From positions 1-33,400 of the IMG/VR virus record IMGVR_UViG_3300046007_004315: 33,400 nt of DNA; one strand, 5' to 3'. Made by a program: the position numbers and the translations under genes. Each line of letters starts with the position of its first letter. Position 1 is the stretch's first letter. This DNA comes from a virus. A model generated the notes under the pieces. The model made no database searches. It saw only the letters and a program-made list of their open reading frames with translations, and was not told the DNA's origin. Of the stretch, positions 15,002 through 22,315 are shown in pieces.

Positions 15002-15010
15002 TGGTATAAT
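15002..15010 (+). promoter_or_regulatory. Extended -10 promoter of RNA element 3
   Basis: TGGTATAAT, the same extended box as at 382-389. It points away from the capsid promoter, and the two footprints overlap. Confidence 0.68.
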
Positions 15011-15013
15011 ATG

Positions 15014-15117
15014 CTTATCCGTAGTGGGATAAATAAGAATTTAAACAAAACCGTTTTTCATAAGTTCGTGGCTCAATTCTTAGCCTCCACTACCGAACCT
15101 TGAAAGCGGTTTTTTTT
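15014..15117 (+). ncRNA. Pseudoknotted terminator leader, element 3
   Basis: A short hairpin TTATCC/GGATAA (15015-15020 with 15027-15032) carries GTAGTGG (15021-15027), complementary to CCACTAC (15087-15093). TAAGAATT (15034-15041) is perfectly complementary to AATTCTTA (15075-15082). Both pairs enclose segment C (15047-15060), which pairs with C' (15101-15113, about 12 bp with one G-U and a bulge) to form a terminator followed by a T run. The order is again B-C-B'-C'. A competing local hairpin, GTTCG with CGAAC (15064-15068 with 15094-15098), exists inside the terminator loop, so at least two folds are possible. The downstream GAGTAAAA spacing to the ATG resembles element 1. Confidence 0.72.
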
Positions 15118-15131
15118 ATTGAGTAAAATTT

Positions 15132-15836
15132 ATGCAAGATTTAATTTTAAGAGATTCAAAAGGCGAATTAGTTGTAACCAGCTTAACAATCGCTGATGTT
15201 TTTGAGCGAAATCATTTTGATGTTTTATCATCAATTGATAAGGTTAATAAGCAACTTATTGATATTACTAACGAAAGCCAAATCACTTTTGTGAAAGGTA
15301 AAGACAAAGAAGGAATTAGAAACACTCGCACGGCATATTTAAACGAGCGTCAATTTTTGATGGTGATGCCTTTTGTTGGTGGTGAAAAAGCATTGCAAGG
15401 GCAAATCAAGTTAGTTGATGAATTTATGCGCTTACGCGCTGCAACAAAAACACTTGAACAACAACGCCGCGAATTATTACTTGATGCACCCGATGCGTGG
15501 ATAAAATTGTTTGATGAAACGTTTTATACCGCAATCATGCTTTTGCACAATGACACTTTTACGACCAATGCAAAAACGCCGATGTATTGCGCTAATATCA
15601 CTTATCGCCACATTTACAGCGTGGTTTTAGGGCATGAATTGCTGCGCGAATTGAAAGATAAGCAACACAGTGAAAAGCTCCACACATGGTTTAAAGATGG
15701 CGGGCGACTTGAATTAGCAAAACAAATTGAGCGAGTGACGATGATTGCGCGAATGTGTGTTAATCGCAGTGAATTTGAATCTAAATGCGCGATTATGTTT
15801 CACGGAAAGCCACTGCAATTAACCACTTTTAATTAG
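15132..15836 (+). CDS. Rha-N / P63C domain phage protein
   Basis: The first 95 residues are Rha-like (VVTSLTIADVFERNHFDVL, then NTRTAYLNERQFLMVMPFVGG and IKLVDEFMRLRA). The second half, from about 115, fits the P63C domain: PDAWIKLFDETFYTAIMLL, YRHIYSVVLGHELLRELKDK, LHTWFKDGGRLELAKQIERV, MIARMCVNRSEFESK. P63C occurs at the C terminus of phage and viral regulatory proteins; its biochemical role is unknown. The gene differs from the Rha at 498 in its C-terminal half, so the two are domain-swapped relatives rather than copies. It lies antisense between the MuF-type and scaffold genes, with its own promoter, RNA element 3 and terminator. Confidence 0.87.
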   Translation: MQDLILRDSKGELVVTSLTIADVFERNHFDVLSSIDKVNKQLIDITNESQITFVKGKDKEGIRNTRTAYLNERQFLMVMPFVGGEKALQGQIKLVDEFMRLRAATKTLEQQRRELLLDAPDAWIKLFDETFYTAIMLLHNDTFTTNAKTPMYCANITYRHIYSVVLGHELLRELKDKQHSEKLHTWFKDGGRLELAKQIERVTMIARMCVNRSEFESKCAIMFHGKPLQLTTFN

Positions 15837-15876
15837 TCACTGATAACGTTTGAAACGCAGGCAGTGAAACAACCTA

Positions 15877-15902
15877 AGCCGCCCCACAAAGGCGGCTTTT
15901 TT
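15877..15902 (+). terminator. Terminator after the Rha-P63C gene
   Basis: AGCCGCC (15877-15883) pairs with GGCGGCT (15891-15897), followed by six Ts. The minus strand has no T run here, so MuF transcripts could continue leftward. Confidence 0.85.
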
Positions 15903-16929
15903 ATTTCTCAATTTTCTTTAATTGTTCAAGTGTCAAGGTTTTACCGCTATCATCAACAAACCTGTCAAGCGTTGTGCCATTCCTAAACATTTCACCGCGT
16001 GCCTTGCCCAATACATCGTCTTGGAATTCTGGTGGCTTTTTAGATAACCATGTTTGATATGTTTCTGTTTCTGGAATTTGACCATTTAAAGAACTTCTCG
16101 TTCCTGCCGTTGGTTCTTTTAAGCCTAATTCTTTCCACGACTTCAGCACCGCTGTAACAACGCTGCGGCATCTAAAATGCAATGGCGGTCTTGGATAAGC
16201 TGTAAGCGGATAAACTTGACCATCTTTTGAGCGACATATCGGCGTGGTTCTCATATCAAGCGTTGCTACAAATTGCACCGACTTAACTAAATCATCATTC
16301 GCCTTGTAAAACTCGTCACGCGCGGCATTAGTTGAGTGTGCAACGGCGGTTGATACTAAAGCCTGTGTTTTGGTTCTGTTTAGGTGCATAACGCCATCGC
16401 TATATTGCAGTGCTTTTGTGCCGATTATGCGCCGTGTTATATCGCTATAGCTTTGACCTTCAACTAATCCCATTCTAACCGCCGATTGAATTGAATTAAA
16501 TGATTCAGTATCGAGTTTATCAATCCATTCTTTTAACAGTTTGCCCTGAAACGGCGTGTCTTCAATTGCTGCAAATAACGTCACGGGTGCAGCCATTACA
16601 AGGTTAAGCTCAATAGGAACGGCGTTTGTAATGGTTTTATGCTGCCATTCCTGTTCGTAAATTGCCGCGTCTTTCATTTCTTGCAATAAGTCACGCCCCA
16701 TTAGGTCGTAACCTTCGTTTAAAACTGTTCGGATTGATTCGAGTTGTTTATCAACTTGCTTAATAGTTGTATTGCTATCAATATCAAGCGTTTTTAGCTT
16801 CAACACCAAATCTTTTTCAACGGTTCGTAATAACTCCATTACTTTTTTAGTTGTGTTGGAATAATAGCGATTAAGTAGGATTTCGTGTGCAATGGTTTTG
16901 TCGCGTAAGATTTCGTTGGCTGTTTGCAT
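15901..16929 (-). CDS. MuF-type (SPP1 gp7-like) head morphogenesis protein
   Basis: The C-terminal domain is typical of the Mu gpF/SPP1 gp7 family: TAVAHSTNAARDEFYKAN, VQFVATLDMRTTPICRSKDG and then PRPPLHFRCRSVV. Members sit beside the portal gene, are packaged in few copies, and influence head assembly or DNA exit. The N-terminal two thirds are helical (RYYSNTTKKVMELLRTVEKD). The start is uncertain: ATG at 16929 is listed, but a TTG at 16938, preceded by AAGAAAA, would add three residues. No toxin domain is fused, unlike many long MuF proteins. The portal gene lies upstream, separated by the antisense KilA-N gene. Confidence 0.87.
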   Translation of the reverse strand: MQTANEILRDKTIAHEILLNRYYSNTTKKVMELLRTVEKDLVLKLKTLDIDSNTTIKQVDKQLESIRTVLNEGYDLMGRDLLQEMKDAAIYEQEWQHKTITNAVPIELNLVMAAPVTLFAAIEDTPFQGKLLKEWIDKLDTESFNSIQSAVRMGLVEGQSYSDITRRIIGTKALQYSDGVMHLNRTKTQALVSTAVAHSTNAARDEFYKANDDLVKSVQFVATLDMRTTPICRSKDGQVYPLTAYPRPPLHFRCRSVVTAVLKSWKELGLKEPTAGTRSSLNGQIPETETYQTWLSKKPPEFQDDVLGKARGEMFRNGTTLDRFVDDSGKTLTLEQLKKIEK

Positions 16930-16982
16930 AAATAACAATAATTTTCTTATTAAAAATAATAATAGATTTTCATAATAATATA

Positions 16983-16991
16983 TGTCATAAT
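16983..16991 (+). promoter_or_regulatory. Extended -10 promoter of the KilA-N gene
   Basis: TGTCATAAT, one mismatch from the TATAAT consensus with the TGn extension. Unlike the Rha and BRO units, no terminator or pseudoknot is visible between it and the start codon. The minus strand of the same gap is AT-rich and may hold a divergent promoter (ATGACA and TATTAT), which is weak evidence. Confidence 0.55.
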
Positions 16992-17027
16992 CTACGCTCT
17001 TTTATAACTATCTAAAGGTTGTTAATT

Positions 17028-17666
17028 ATGAAAACAGAAGTAATTATGAAACGTGAGTTTTTTGGTGATTTTATTCAGCAACGCTCGCATAGTGAATTGT
17101 TTTGTGCAACTGACTTGTTGCGCGTCGAAAATGAAAAAAGAAAGCTGCAAGGAAAAAACCCAAAATTCATGCAATCATACTTCGACACGCAAGAAACAAA
17201 AGAGTTAATCAATCAAATCAAATGGGAGTTTAGCATACAAGACAGTCAGGTTAAAAGCGTAACAAAAGGTCGTCATGGTGGAACGTGGATGCACCCGATG
17301 TTATTTGTTGATTTTGCCATGTGGTTAAGCGTTGAAACAAAGGTGCGTGTTTTAAAGTGGGTTTTAGATGGTTTAATGGAATTGCGCGATAATAGTGGTG
17401 ATACATTTAAATCTATGAATGCCGCTTTGCTTGAAAATTACCCAAATCACGCTAACGCTACAAACTATATGCGGATTGCAAACGCAGTATCTAAAGCGTG
17501 TGGCGTATATGAATTAGGTGCTGATAAATGGCAACTAGCAACAAAGGAACAAATTGAAATGCGCGATAGAATCCAAAATAGAATCGTAACCTATGCAGAT
17601 GTTGTCGATAATATGGAAGATTGCATTAACCGCGCAATTCAAAAAGAGTTGAATGTAAAAATCTAA
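17028..17666 (+). CDS. KilA-N domain phage protein
   Basis: The KilA-N DNA-binding domain covers about residues 10-115, with the hallmark GRHGGTWMHPMLFVDFAMWL and FCATDLLRVENEKRK (the domain's early helix). KilA-N is found in phage antirepressors and in DNA-virus proteins; P1 KilA kills the host when overexpressed. The C-terminal part is helical (NYMRIANAVSKACGVYELG, ending RAIQKELNVKI). ATG 17028 is preferred over TTG 17019 because AAAGG lies at a suitable distance. The gene is antisense, inserted between the portal and MuF genes that are normally adjacent, with its own promoter and terminator. Confidence 0.88.
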   Translation: MKTEVIMKREFFGDFIQQRSHSELFCATDLLRVENEKRKLQGKNPKFMQSYFDTQETKELINQIKWEFSIQDSQVKSVTKGRHGGTWMHPMLFVDFAMWLSVETKVRVLKWVLDGLMELRDNSGDTFKSMNAALLENYPNHANATNYMRIANAVSKACGVYELGADKWQLATKEQIEMRDRIQNRIVTYADVVDNMEDCINRAIQKELNVKI

Positions 17667-17722
17667 ATGTGTAGATTCCACACATTTAAAACCTAAGCCC
17701 GTCTAAACAACGGGCTTTTTTT
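17664..17722 (+). terminator. Double hairpin terminator after the KilA-N gene
   Basis: A first hairpin, AAATGTGT/ACACATTT (17665-17672 with 17680-17687), overlaps the stop codon. A second, AGCCCGT/ACGGGCT (17696-17702 with 17710-17716), ends in a run of seven Ts and is the actual intrinsic terminator. Confidence 0.82.
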
Positions 17723-19109
17723 ACACTGTCGGCATTCCAGCAGGGTACATTTTTATAGCCTCCTGTTGGTCGTCAAAAGTAACTTCTGGTTTAATAATAT
17801 CGTTTTGTTTCAACTGGTTAAATAAGTCCAAACTAGATATTGCTCCACTTTGCCACGCTGTCACCAACGCCGTTAAGTCTTGAGCTGTCATGGTAGGCGG
17901 AACAAAGTCACGGTTTAATTCAACGATAACATCGCCTGTAATGTTTGACCAATCACGTAACCATTCCAAAACGTGAGTTAATGAAATGCTAATTGACTGG
18001 CTAATTGAAGCTAATACACTATTTTCACCAGCACGATGAATTGAAGCGGTTTGAGCAGATTCAATGCCTTTTGCTTCGGGTGCTAACATTCTCGCGCCTA
18101 GCGTTGCCATCATGGATTCCTTCTCACGCATAGCTTCACGCAATTCGCCCAAACCTTGACCAGTGAATTCTAAAAACGTTGCGCTTGCTTGCGGATCGGG
18201 AAAAACCCACGCCTTAGCACTGCCAATGCTTAACGATTGACCTGATTCTAACTGAACACCACAAACAACAGGCGTTGGCAATCCAGTGAAGTGTCTACCA
18301 TGTTCTAAATCTGCGCTGGTGCAATAGTGCGACAAATTAACATCGACTAAATCCAGCAATGGCGGTTTATCAACACAGGGCGAATTGTCACGAACGCCAA
18401 TAAATTCAAACGGTATAAATGACATCGTTTTACCATTAGCAAGCGGGTAAATATCGTCGCCAACCTGTTGAATGTTGCCGTGTTTATCTTCTTCAAACAC
18501 ACGTTGACGATAACCAAACTCAGATAAATCTAATACGCGATAACGTGTCACGCTTTGTGATTCAAATTCATCCAACTGTATTTGCGCCGATTCTTTTAAA
18601 ACAACCATCGACAACATCTGCACATTATTAACGCGCTTATTTTTCCAGTTGATAATGCAATCGGCATCGTATTTAGTCGCGTAGGGTCTTGCGCCTAACT
18701 GCGTCATTTCTGCCATTGTTGACGCATTAGTTATCGGCGGAAAGTCTACCAACACACCACAACGCCCAACGGTTACAATATCATCCGTTACCATTTCAGC
18801 GAATTGGTGCAGTGATAATCCAGTCATCGTAATATCATCGACAATGGACTGCATTGCTGTTGGATATTCAACCTTTGGTGGTTTTAAAAACAACATACCT
18901 GTCAAACCGTCAAGCGTTCTACCAGTTGCGTTGTAATAAAGAGCGCGTTTAACATAAGCTCTATATTCAGCATCATTTTGACCACTAAGTCGTGGCAAAT
19001 ACATTTCACCGTGTTCGTGTATTTCATGTTGACCTGCTACAGCGTGATTGCATTTACGCCATAGCTTTTTATTTTCGGTATATTCGTGCGATTCGGTATT
19101 TACAGGCAT
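17721..19109 (-). CDS. Portal protein (DUF4055 family)
   Basis: The sequence fits the DUF4055 portal family. It has an N-terminal GEMYLPRLSGQNDAEYRAYV, the YYNATGRTLDGLTGMLFLKP motif (about 54-73), then GRCGVLVDFP and a late segment WVFPDPQASATFLEFTGQGL and MLAPEAKGIESAQTA (about 350-365). The length of 462 residues is normal. The portal forms the ring through which DNA is packaged and to which the adaptor binds. It starts three bases after the stop of the tail-fibre-assembly-like gene, so the fibre block and the head block are one transcript. Confidence 0.9.
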   Translation of the reverse strand: MPVNTESHEYTENKKLWRKCNHAVAGQHEIHEHGEMYLPRLSGQNDAEYRAYVKRALYYNATGRTLDGLTGMLFLKPPKVEYPTAMQSIVDDITMTGLSLHQFAEMVTDDIVTVGRCGVLVDFPPITNASTMAEMTQLGARPYATKYDADCIINWKNKRVNNVQMLSMVVLKESAQIQLDEFESQSVTRYRVLDLSEFGYRQRVFEEDKHGNIQQVGDDIYPLANGKTMSFIPFEFIGVRDNSPCVDKPPLLDLVDVNLSHYCTSADLEHGRHFTGLPTPVVCGVQLESGQSLSIGSAKAWVFPDPQASATFLEFTGQGLGELREAMREKESMMATLGARMLAPEAKGIESAQTASIHRAGENSVLASISQSISISLTHVLEWLRDWSNITGDVIVELNRDFVPPTMTAQDLTALVTAWQSGAISSLDLFNQLKQNDIIKPEVTFDDQQEAIKMYPAGMPTV

Positions 19110-19112
19110 GGA

Positions 19113-19508
19113 TTACAACCAAGTCAATAATGGCAATGGTTCGTTGTTGTAAAACGCCAACCATGTTAAATCCCACAGTTCAATCGCTCTTTGCGATTCG
19201 CTTTTCCAAGTTACATTTGCAGAATTTAGCAATGCGCTTGCCTCACCGATTGAATCAATGTTTTTCAAATCTAAAAACACCTTAAAATCTGCTTCAATAC
19301 TTGCGATTGTTGCACGCTGTTTTTCTTCGGGCGTTGGTTCAATATAAGCGGGTGCTTGAGCGACAAAAACACCGTTAATGTAATCGTCACCTATGTTTGC
19401 TGTTTCAGATTTAATCAATGTCCAATCACTTGGCATTAAACCGACATTTTCATCTTCAAGCATGATGACGTTTTCTACTTTTCCGTTTTCTATTTTTGCA
19501 TATCTCAT
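19113..19508 (-). CDS. Putative tail fibre-associated/assembly protein (131 aa)
   Basis: The N-terminal MRYAKIENGKVENVIMLEDE and the SDWTLIKSETANIGDDYING segment match short phage tail proteins that accompany fibres, where this opening repeats in many phages (YAxIENGxVxNVI). The middle TPEEKQRATIASIEADFK is helical and the C terminus (WDLTWLAFYNNEPLPLLTWL) is rich in Trp and Leu. Such proteins act as fibre chaperones or remain at the tip; I cannot tell which. It directly follows the glycine-rich gene with a four-base gap. Confidence 0.7.
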   Translation of the reverse strand: MRYAKIENGKVENVIMLEDENVGLMPSDWTLIKSETANIGDDYINGVFVAQAPAYIEPTPEEKQRATIASIEADFKVFLDLKNIDSIGEASALLNSANVTWKSESQRAIELWDLTWLAFYNNEPLPLLTWL

Positions 19509-19512
19509 TTTC

Positions 19513-20298
19513 TTACTCCGTCCACGCTATTAAACAATACCCACTTCCTCCAGCACCACCACCAGCACCACCAGCACCACCACCGCCGCCGCCGCCGCCA
19601 CCGCCACCACTGTTATTAGCACCACCACCACCACCACCACCAGAACCACCAGCACCACCAGCACCACCACTACCGCCACCTCCAGCACCACCAGTACCAC
19701 CAGCAGCAACACCATTATTAGCACCACCACCACCGCCGCCGCCGCCTAGCGCAATACAAGAATCGCCGCCCTTGCCACCAATAAAAAAACCTAGTCCGAA
19801 AGATGTTGTATTGCCGCCGCCATTAAAGCCACCAGAAGAAGTACCAGCACCGCCGCCAGCACCACCATTATTAGCACCACCACCACCACCACCGCCATTA
19901 AAGCCGCCAGCAGCACCTGTGCCGCTGCCTCCAGCACCAGAACCACCAGCACCACCAGCAAGTGTAATTCCGCCTATTGTTGTGAGTGACCCACTTCCTC
20001 CAGCAGCACCATAACCACCAGCACCAGCACTGCCACCGCCGCCAATAGTAACTGTTAGATTTTTATCCACTGAAACTACGCCAGAAAAAGAAGTACCACC
20101 ACCACCACCACCACCACCACCAGCATCACCAGCACCACCACCACCACCGCCGCCGCCACCGCCACCAACGGCTTTAATATAAACCGTTTCAACTCCAGCA
20201 GGTTTTACCCACACACCACTTGTTAAAAACTCTTGTACTTTTAACTTACCATTACCTAGCAATAAACCACTAGGGAAATCAAAAAGACCTTGATTCAT
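19513..20298 (-). CDS. Glycine-rich putative receptor-binding adhesin
   Basis: After a folded N-terminal region (KLKVQEFLTSGVWVKPAGVE, then VYIKAVGG) the protein is dominated by Gly with Ala, Ser and Asn, in runs up to 11 Gly. It ends in GSGYCLIAWTE. This plan matches the phage glycine-rich domain proteins in which polyglycine-II helices pack at the fibre tip, as in the T-even gp38-type adhesins, and the aromatic N-terminal motif is usual there. Specificity normally lies in variable loops between Gly runs. The DNA is mostly GGN codons in long triplet repeats (CCACCA on the plus strand), prone to slippage. Its ATG overlaps the previous stop (TAATG). Confidence 0.8.
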   Translation of the reverse strand: MNQGLFDFPSGLLLGNGKLKVQEFLTSGVWVKPAGVETVYIKAVGGGGGGGGGGGAGDAGGGGGGGGGTSFSGVVSVDKNLTVTIGGGGSAGAGGYGAAGGSGSLTTIGGITLAGGAGGSGAGGSGTGAAGGFNGGGGGGGANNGGAGGGAGTSSGGFNGGGNTTSFGLGFFIGGKGGDSCIALGGGGGGGGANNGVAAGGTGGAGGGGSGGAGGAGGSGGGGGGGANNSGGGGGGGGGGGAGGAGGGAGGSGYCLIAWTE

Positions 20299-20711
20299 TA
20301 GAAGTCCCCTGCAATAACTGGAATAATGTTAAATGTTTCAGCATTATGTGTTGAAGCGTACAAAATAGCGTTTGCTTGTAAAACCAAGCCGCGTTTCATA
20401 AATCCGCTTGAATCACCATTGCCGATATACGCGCTAAAAGCTGCTACTGTTGCGCTTGGTGTAGCTGCGGTTACTGCCACCTCGCCAATTAATCGTTTAG
20501 TTGTGCCGCCGTCAATCGAAGTAAATAATCGAATCATTCCAGCGGTTGTTGTAGATGCTGCTTGAATAACGATATTGTCAATTCTTGAACCTGTTGTACC
20601 TGCTGTGTAAACCGTTGCAAGCGTTCCTGTACCATCACGGTTAGTGTTAGCGGTTGCTACTTGAGCTGAACCGTTTTTTGGTGTTGCTGCGTATTGTGCT
20701 GTTGATGCCAT
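20298..20711 (-). CDS. Putative tail tip/fibre protein (137 aa)
   Basis: A Thr/Ala/Gly-rich, probably beta-rich protein. Recognisable parts are ASTAQYAATPKNGSAQVATA, TNRDGTGTLATVYTAGTTGS, a RIDNIVIQAASTTTAGMIRL stretch with FTSIDGGTTKRLIGE, and LQANAILYASTHNAETFNII. Similar short proteins lie just before the glycine-rich adhesin in other phages and are thought to be fibre shaft or tip components. No catalytic motif is visible. It starts one base after the previous stop and its own stop overlaps the adhesin start. Confidence 0.65.
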   Translation of the reverse strand: MASTAQYAATPKNGSAQVATANTNRDGTGTLATVYTAGTTGSRIDNIVIQAASTTTAGMIRLFTSIDGGTTKRLIGEVAVTAATPSATVAAFSAYIGNGDSSGFMKRGLVLQANAILYASTHNAETFNIIPVIAGDF

Positions 20712-20712
20712 T

Positions 20713-21144
20713 TTAAATAATTCCTTGAGCCATAATTAAAAAGTCAGGTGGCGATACCGCTTGCCATGTTGCGGTTGTCGCGCTTGTTGCTACTAATGCT
20801 TGCCCTGTAGTCGGTGGACTTGCTGCATTAACCATTACAGCCGCGCCTGTACCTGTAGTTTGTAGACCAGTTGCTGCACCTAATGTATTAACTTGCGCTA
20901 CAGATGCAGCAGCGGCGTTTTGAGATGCTAAAGCAGCGTCAGCACTTGCAGCAGCATCAATAACATCTTGCGTAGTACCACCCGCAACAGATACAACATT
21001 ACTAGCAACCGCCACCACTTGCGCCATCATGGGAACAAGTCTTAGAATAGACCCGCCATTGCCCAATCCTGTGCTTGGTGAATCATCATCTGTGACGGTT
21101 GTTCCATCACCACCAACAACCGTATCAAAAGTTACACTTGCCAT
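20713..21144 (-). CDS. Putative tail fibre shaft protein (143 aa)
   Basis: The N-terminal half contains GGDGTTVTDDDSPSTGLGN and RLVPMMAQVVAVASNVVSVA. It is followed by an Ala-rich helical stretch (TQDVIDAAASADAALASQNA, AAASVAQVN) typical of fibre proteins that trimerise through Ala-rich coiled coils. A C-terminal PTTGQALVATSATTATWQAV motif is common in phage fibre proteins that carry such repeats. Its start overlaps the upstream stop. I infer a shaft or connector of the tail fibre. Confidence 0.68.
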   Translation of the reverse strand: MASVTFDTVVGGDGTTVTDDDSPSTGLGNGGSILRLVPMMAQVVAVASNVVSVAGGTTQDVIDAAASADAALASQNAAAASVAQVNTLGAATGLQTTGTGAAVMVNAASPPTTGQALVATSATTATWQAVSPPDFLIMAQGII

Positions 21145-22304
21145 TAAACTATTTCCTCTAATTTTAATGCTGTTTGAAACCGACCAACAAAAGGATTGTC
21201 AATCGGGCTTAATTCTGAAAAGTTACACAAAAACGTGCGAGCGTAAAAGTTTTTATCTACTGTCATGTTAATGTCACCAATATATTCAGGCTTTGAGTAA
21301 GTATAAAGTAATTCGCCACTCAACCCGACCTCACGCTGTGCATCGTAAAATCCACTAAATGCCTCAGCTTGCGATAATGACTTAAACACACATGACAGGG
21401 TTCTCATTTTAGGCTTAACGTAAAAATACTTAGTGTTATCAATTGAGCGTTGAATTTCAGTTAAATCAACGTAGCCCTGCGATATATCGCCATATTCGGG
21501 ATTGATGCGCGGCTCAACAGTACGACCTAAAAAGATACGCCCTATTTCAAGATAATTATCACCATTTATCAAAGACCACGCATTATGTGAACCAGTGCCG
21601 CCATACATGGTAGCGTTTAATACTAACGCGCCTGTAGTGCTATTGTATGATTTAATTTTGCCACTAACAAACGTGCCAATATCGCTGGTTTTATAGATTG
21701 TGACTTCTTGACCTGCGATTAAGGTTAAACCAGTGCCAACCGTGAATGTTTTATCACCCAAACCAACCGTGACGGATGTTGTGCTAGTTGTTGCGGCGGT
21801 TGTTGTGTCATCAATAACAATCTTTACGCTGCGAATCATTTGGTTATCAGTCGGGTAATAAGTACACATTGAAGTATAACCTTTACGTTGTTCTTCTTCG
21901 ATTGTTCCTGACCACCAGTTTCGAGATTCCCACGGTATTACTTCGCCTGATTGACCATTAGCAAAAATTGGGTGTAAGATTGTCCACGCCCTAAAGTTTT
22001 CGCCACTATCGAATCGAACATCGCCGCCAAAATCTAATTCACTGTAACCAATAAATCGAACCTTTGCGGATGTTGTGAAGTTGTGATTGATAACCGACAC
22101 AACACCAATTGAACGCGCCTCATAAGGCAAATTGACCTTTAAAACAGTGGCACGAATACCTGTTAAAGTACGCGCTACACGCTTCAATACTTTGTTTTGA
22201 ATGTTTGATAATGGCAATGTTGTTGACCAATCAGCAGGGTTATCATCACTGATTTCGCATTCATCGCATCTATTCGGGTACGAAAGGCTTACGTTGCTAG
22301 TCAT
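21144..22304 (-). CDS. Putative tail tip protein (386 aa)
   Basis: A beta-rich protein of 386 residues. It opens with NVSLSYPNRCDECEISDDNP, has SIGVVSVINHNFTTSAKVRF (a typical tail-tip strand pair), WESRNWWSGTIEEEQRKGY and later YLEIGRIFLGRTVEPRINPE, and ends KNFYARTFLCNFSELSPIDN. An inserted segment near 170-240 (TTSTTSVTVGLGDKTFTVGT) looks like a repeat-derived domain. I infer a distal tail or hub component from its gene neighbours (hub-like gene upstream, fibres downstream), not from a named match. Confidence 0.68.
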   Translation of the reverse strand: MTSNVSLSYPNRCDECEISDDNPADWSTTLPLSNIQNKVLKRVARTLTGIRATVLKVNLPYEARSIGVVSVINHNFTTSAKVRFIGYSELDFGGDVRFDSGENFRAWTILHPIFANGQSGEVIPWESRNWWSGTIEEEQRKGYTSMCTYYPTDNQMIRSVKIVIDDTTTAATTSTTSVTVGLGDKTFTVGTGLTLIAGQEVTIYKTSDIGTFVSGKIKSYNSTTGALVLNATMYGGTGSHNAWSLINGDNYLEIGRIFLGRTVEPRINPEYGDISQGYVDLTEIQRSIDNTKYFYVKPKMRTLSCVFKSLSQAEAFSGFYDAQREVGLSGELLYTYSKPEYIGDINMTVDKNFYARTFLCNFSELSPIDNPFVGRFQTALKLEEIV

Positions 22305-22315
22305 GCTATATCACC

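Noticed and set aside
16939-17027. A pseudoknotted terminator leader before the KilA-N gene
   Set aside because: Only an AT-rich promoter region and ribosome binding site are present; there is no terminator stem or complementary loop pair.
19496-20014. Long proline-rich reading frame on the plus strand
   Set aside because: It is the complement of the glycine-rich adhesin repeats (GGN read backwards as CCN) and has no separate start signals.
19513-20298. Diversity-generating retroelement target
   Set aside because: No reverse transcriptase gene or template repeat is visible in the window; repeats are simple Gly triplets.
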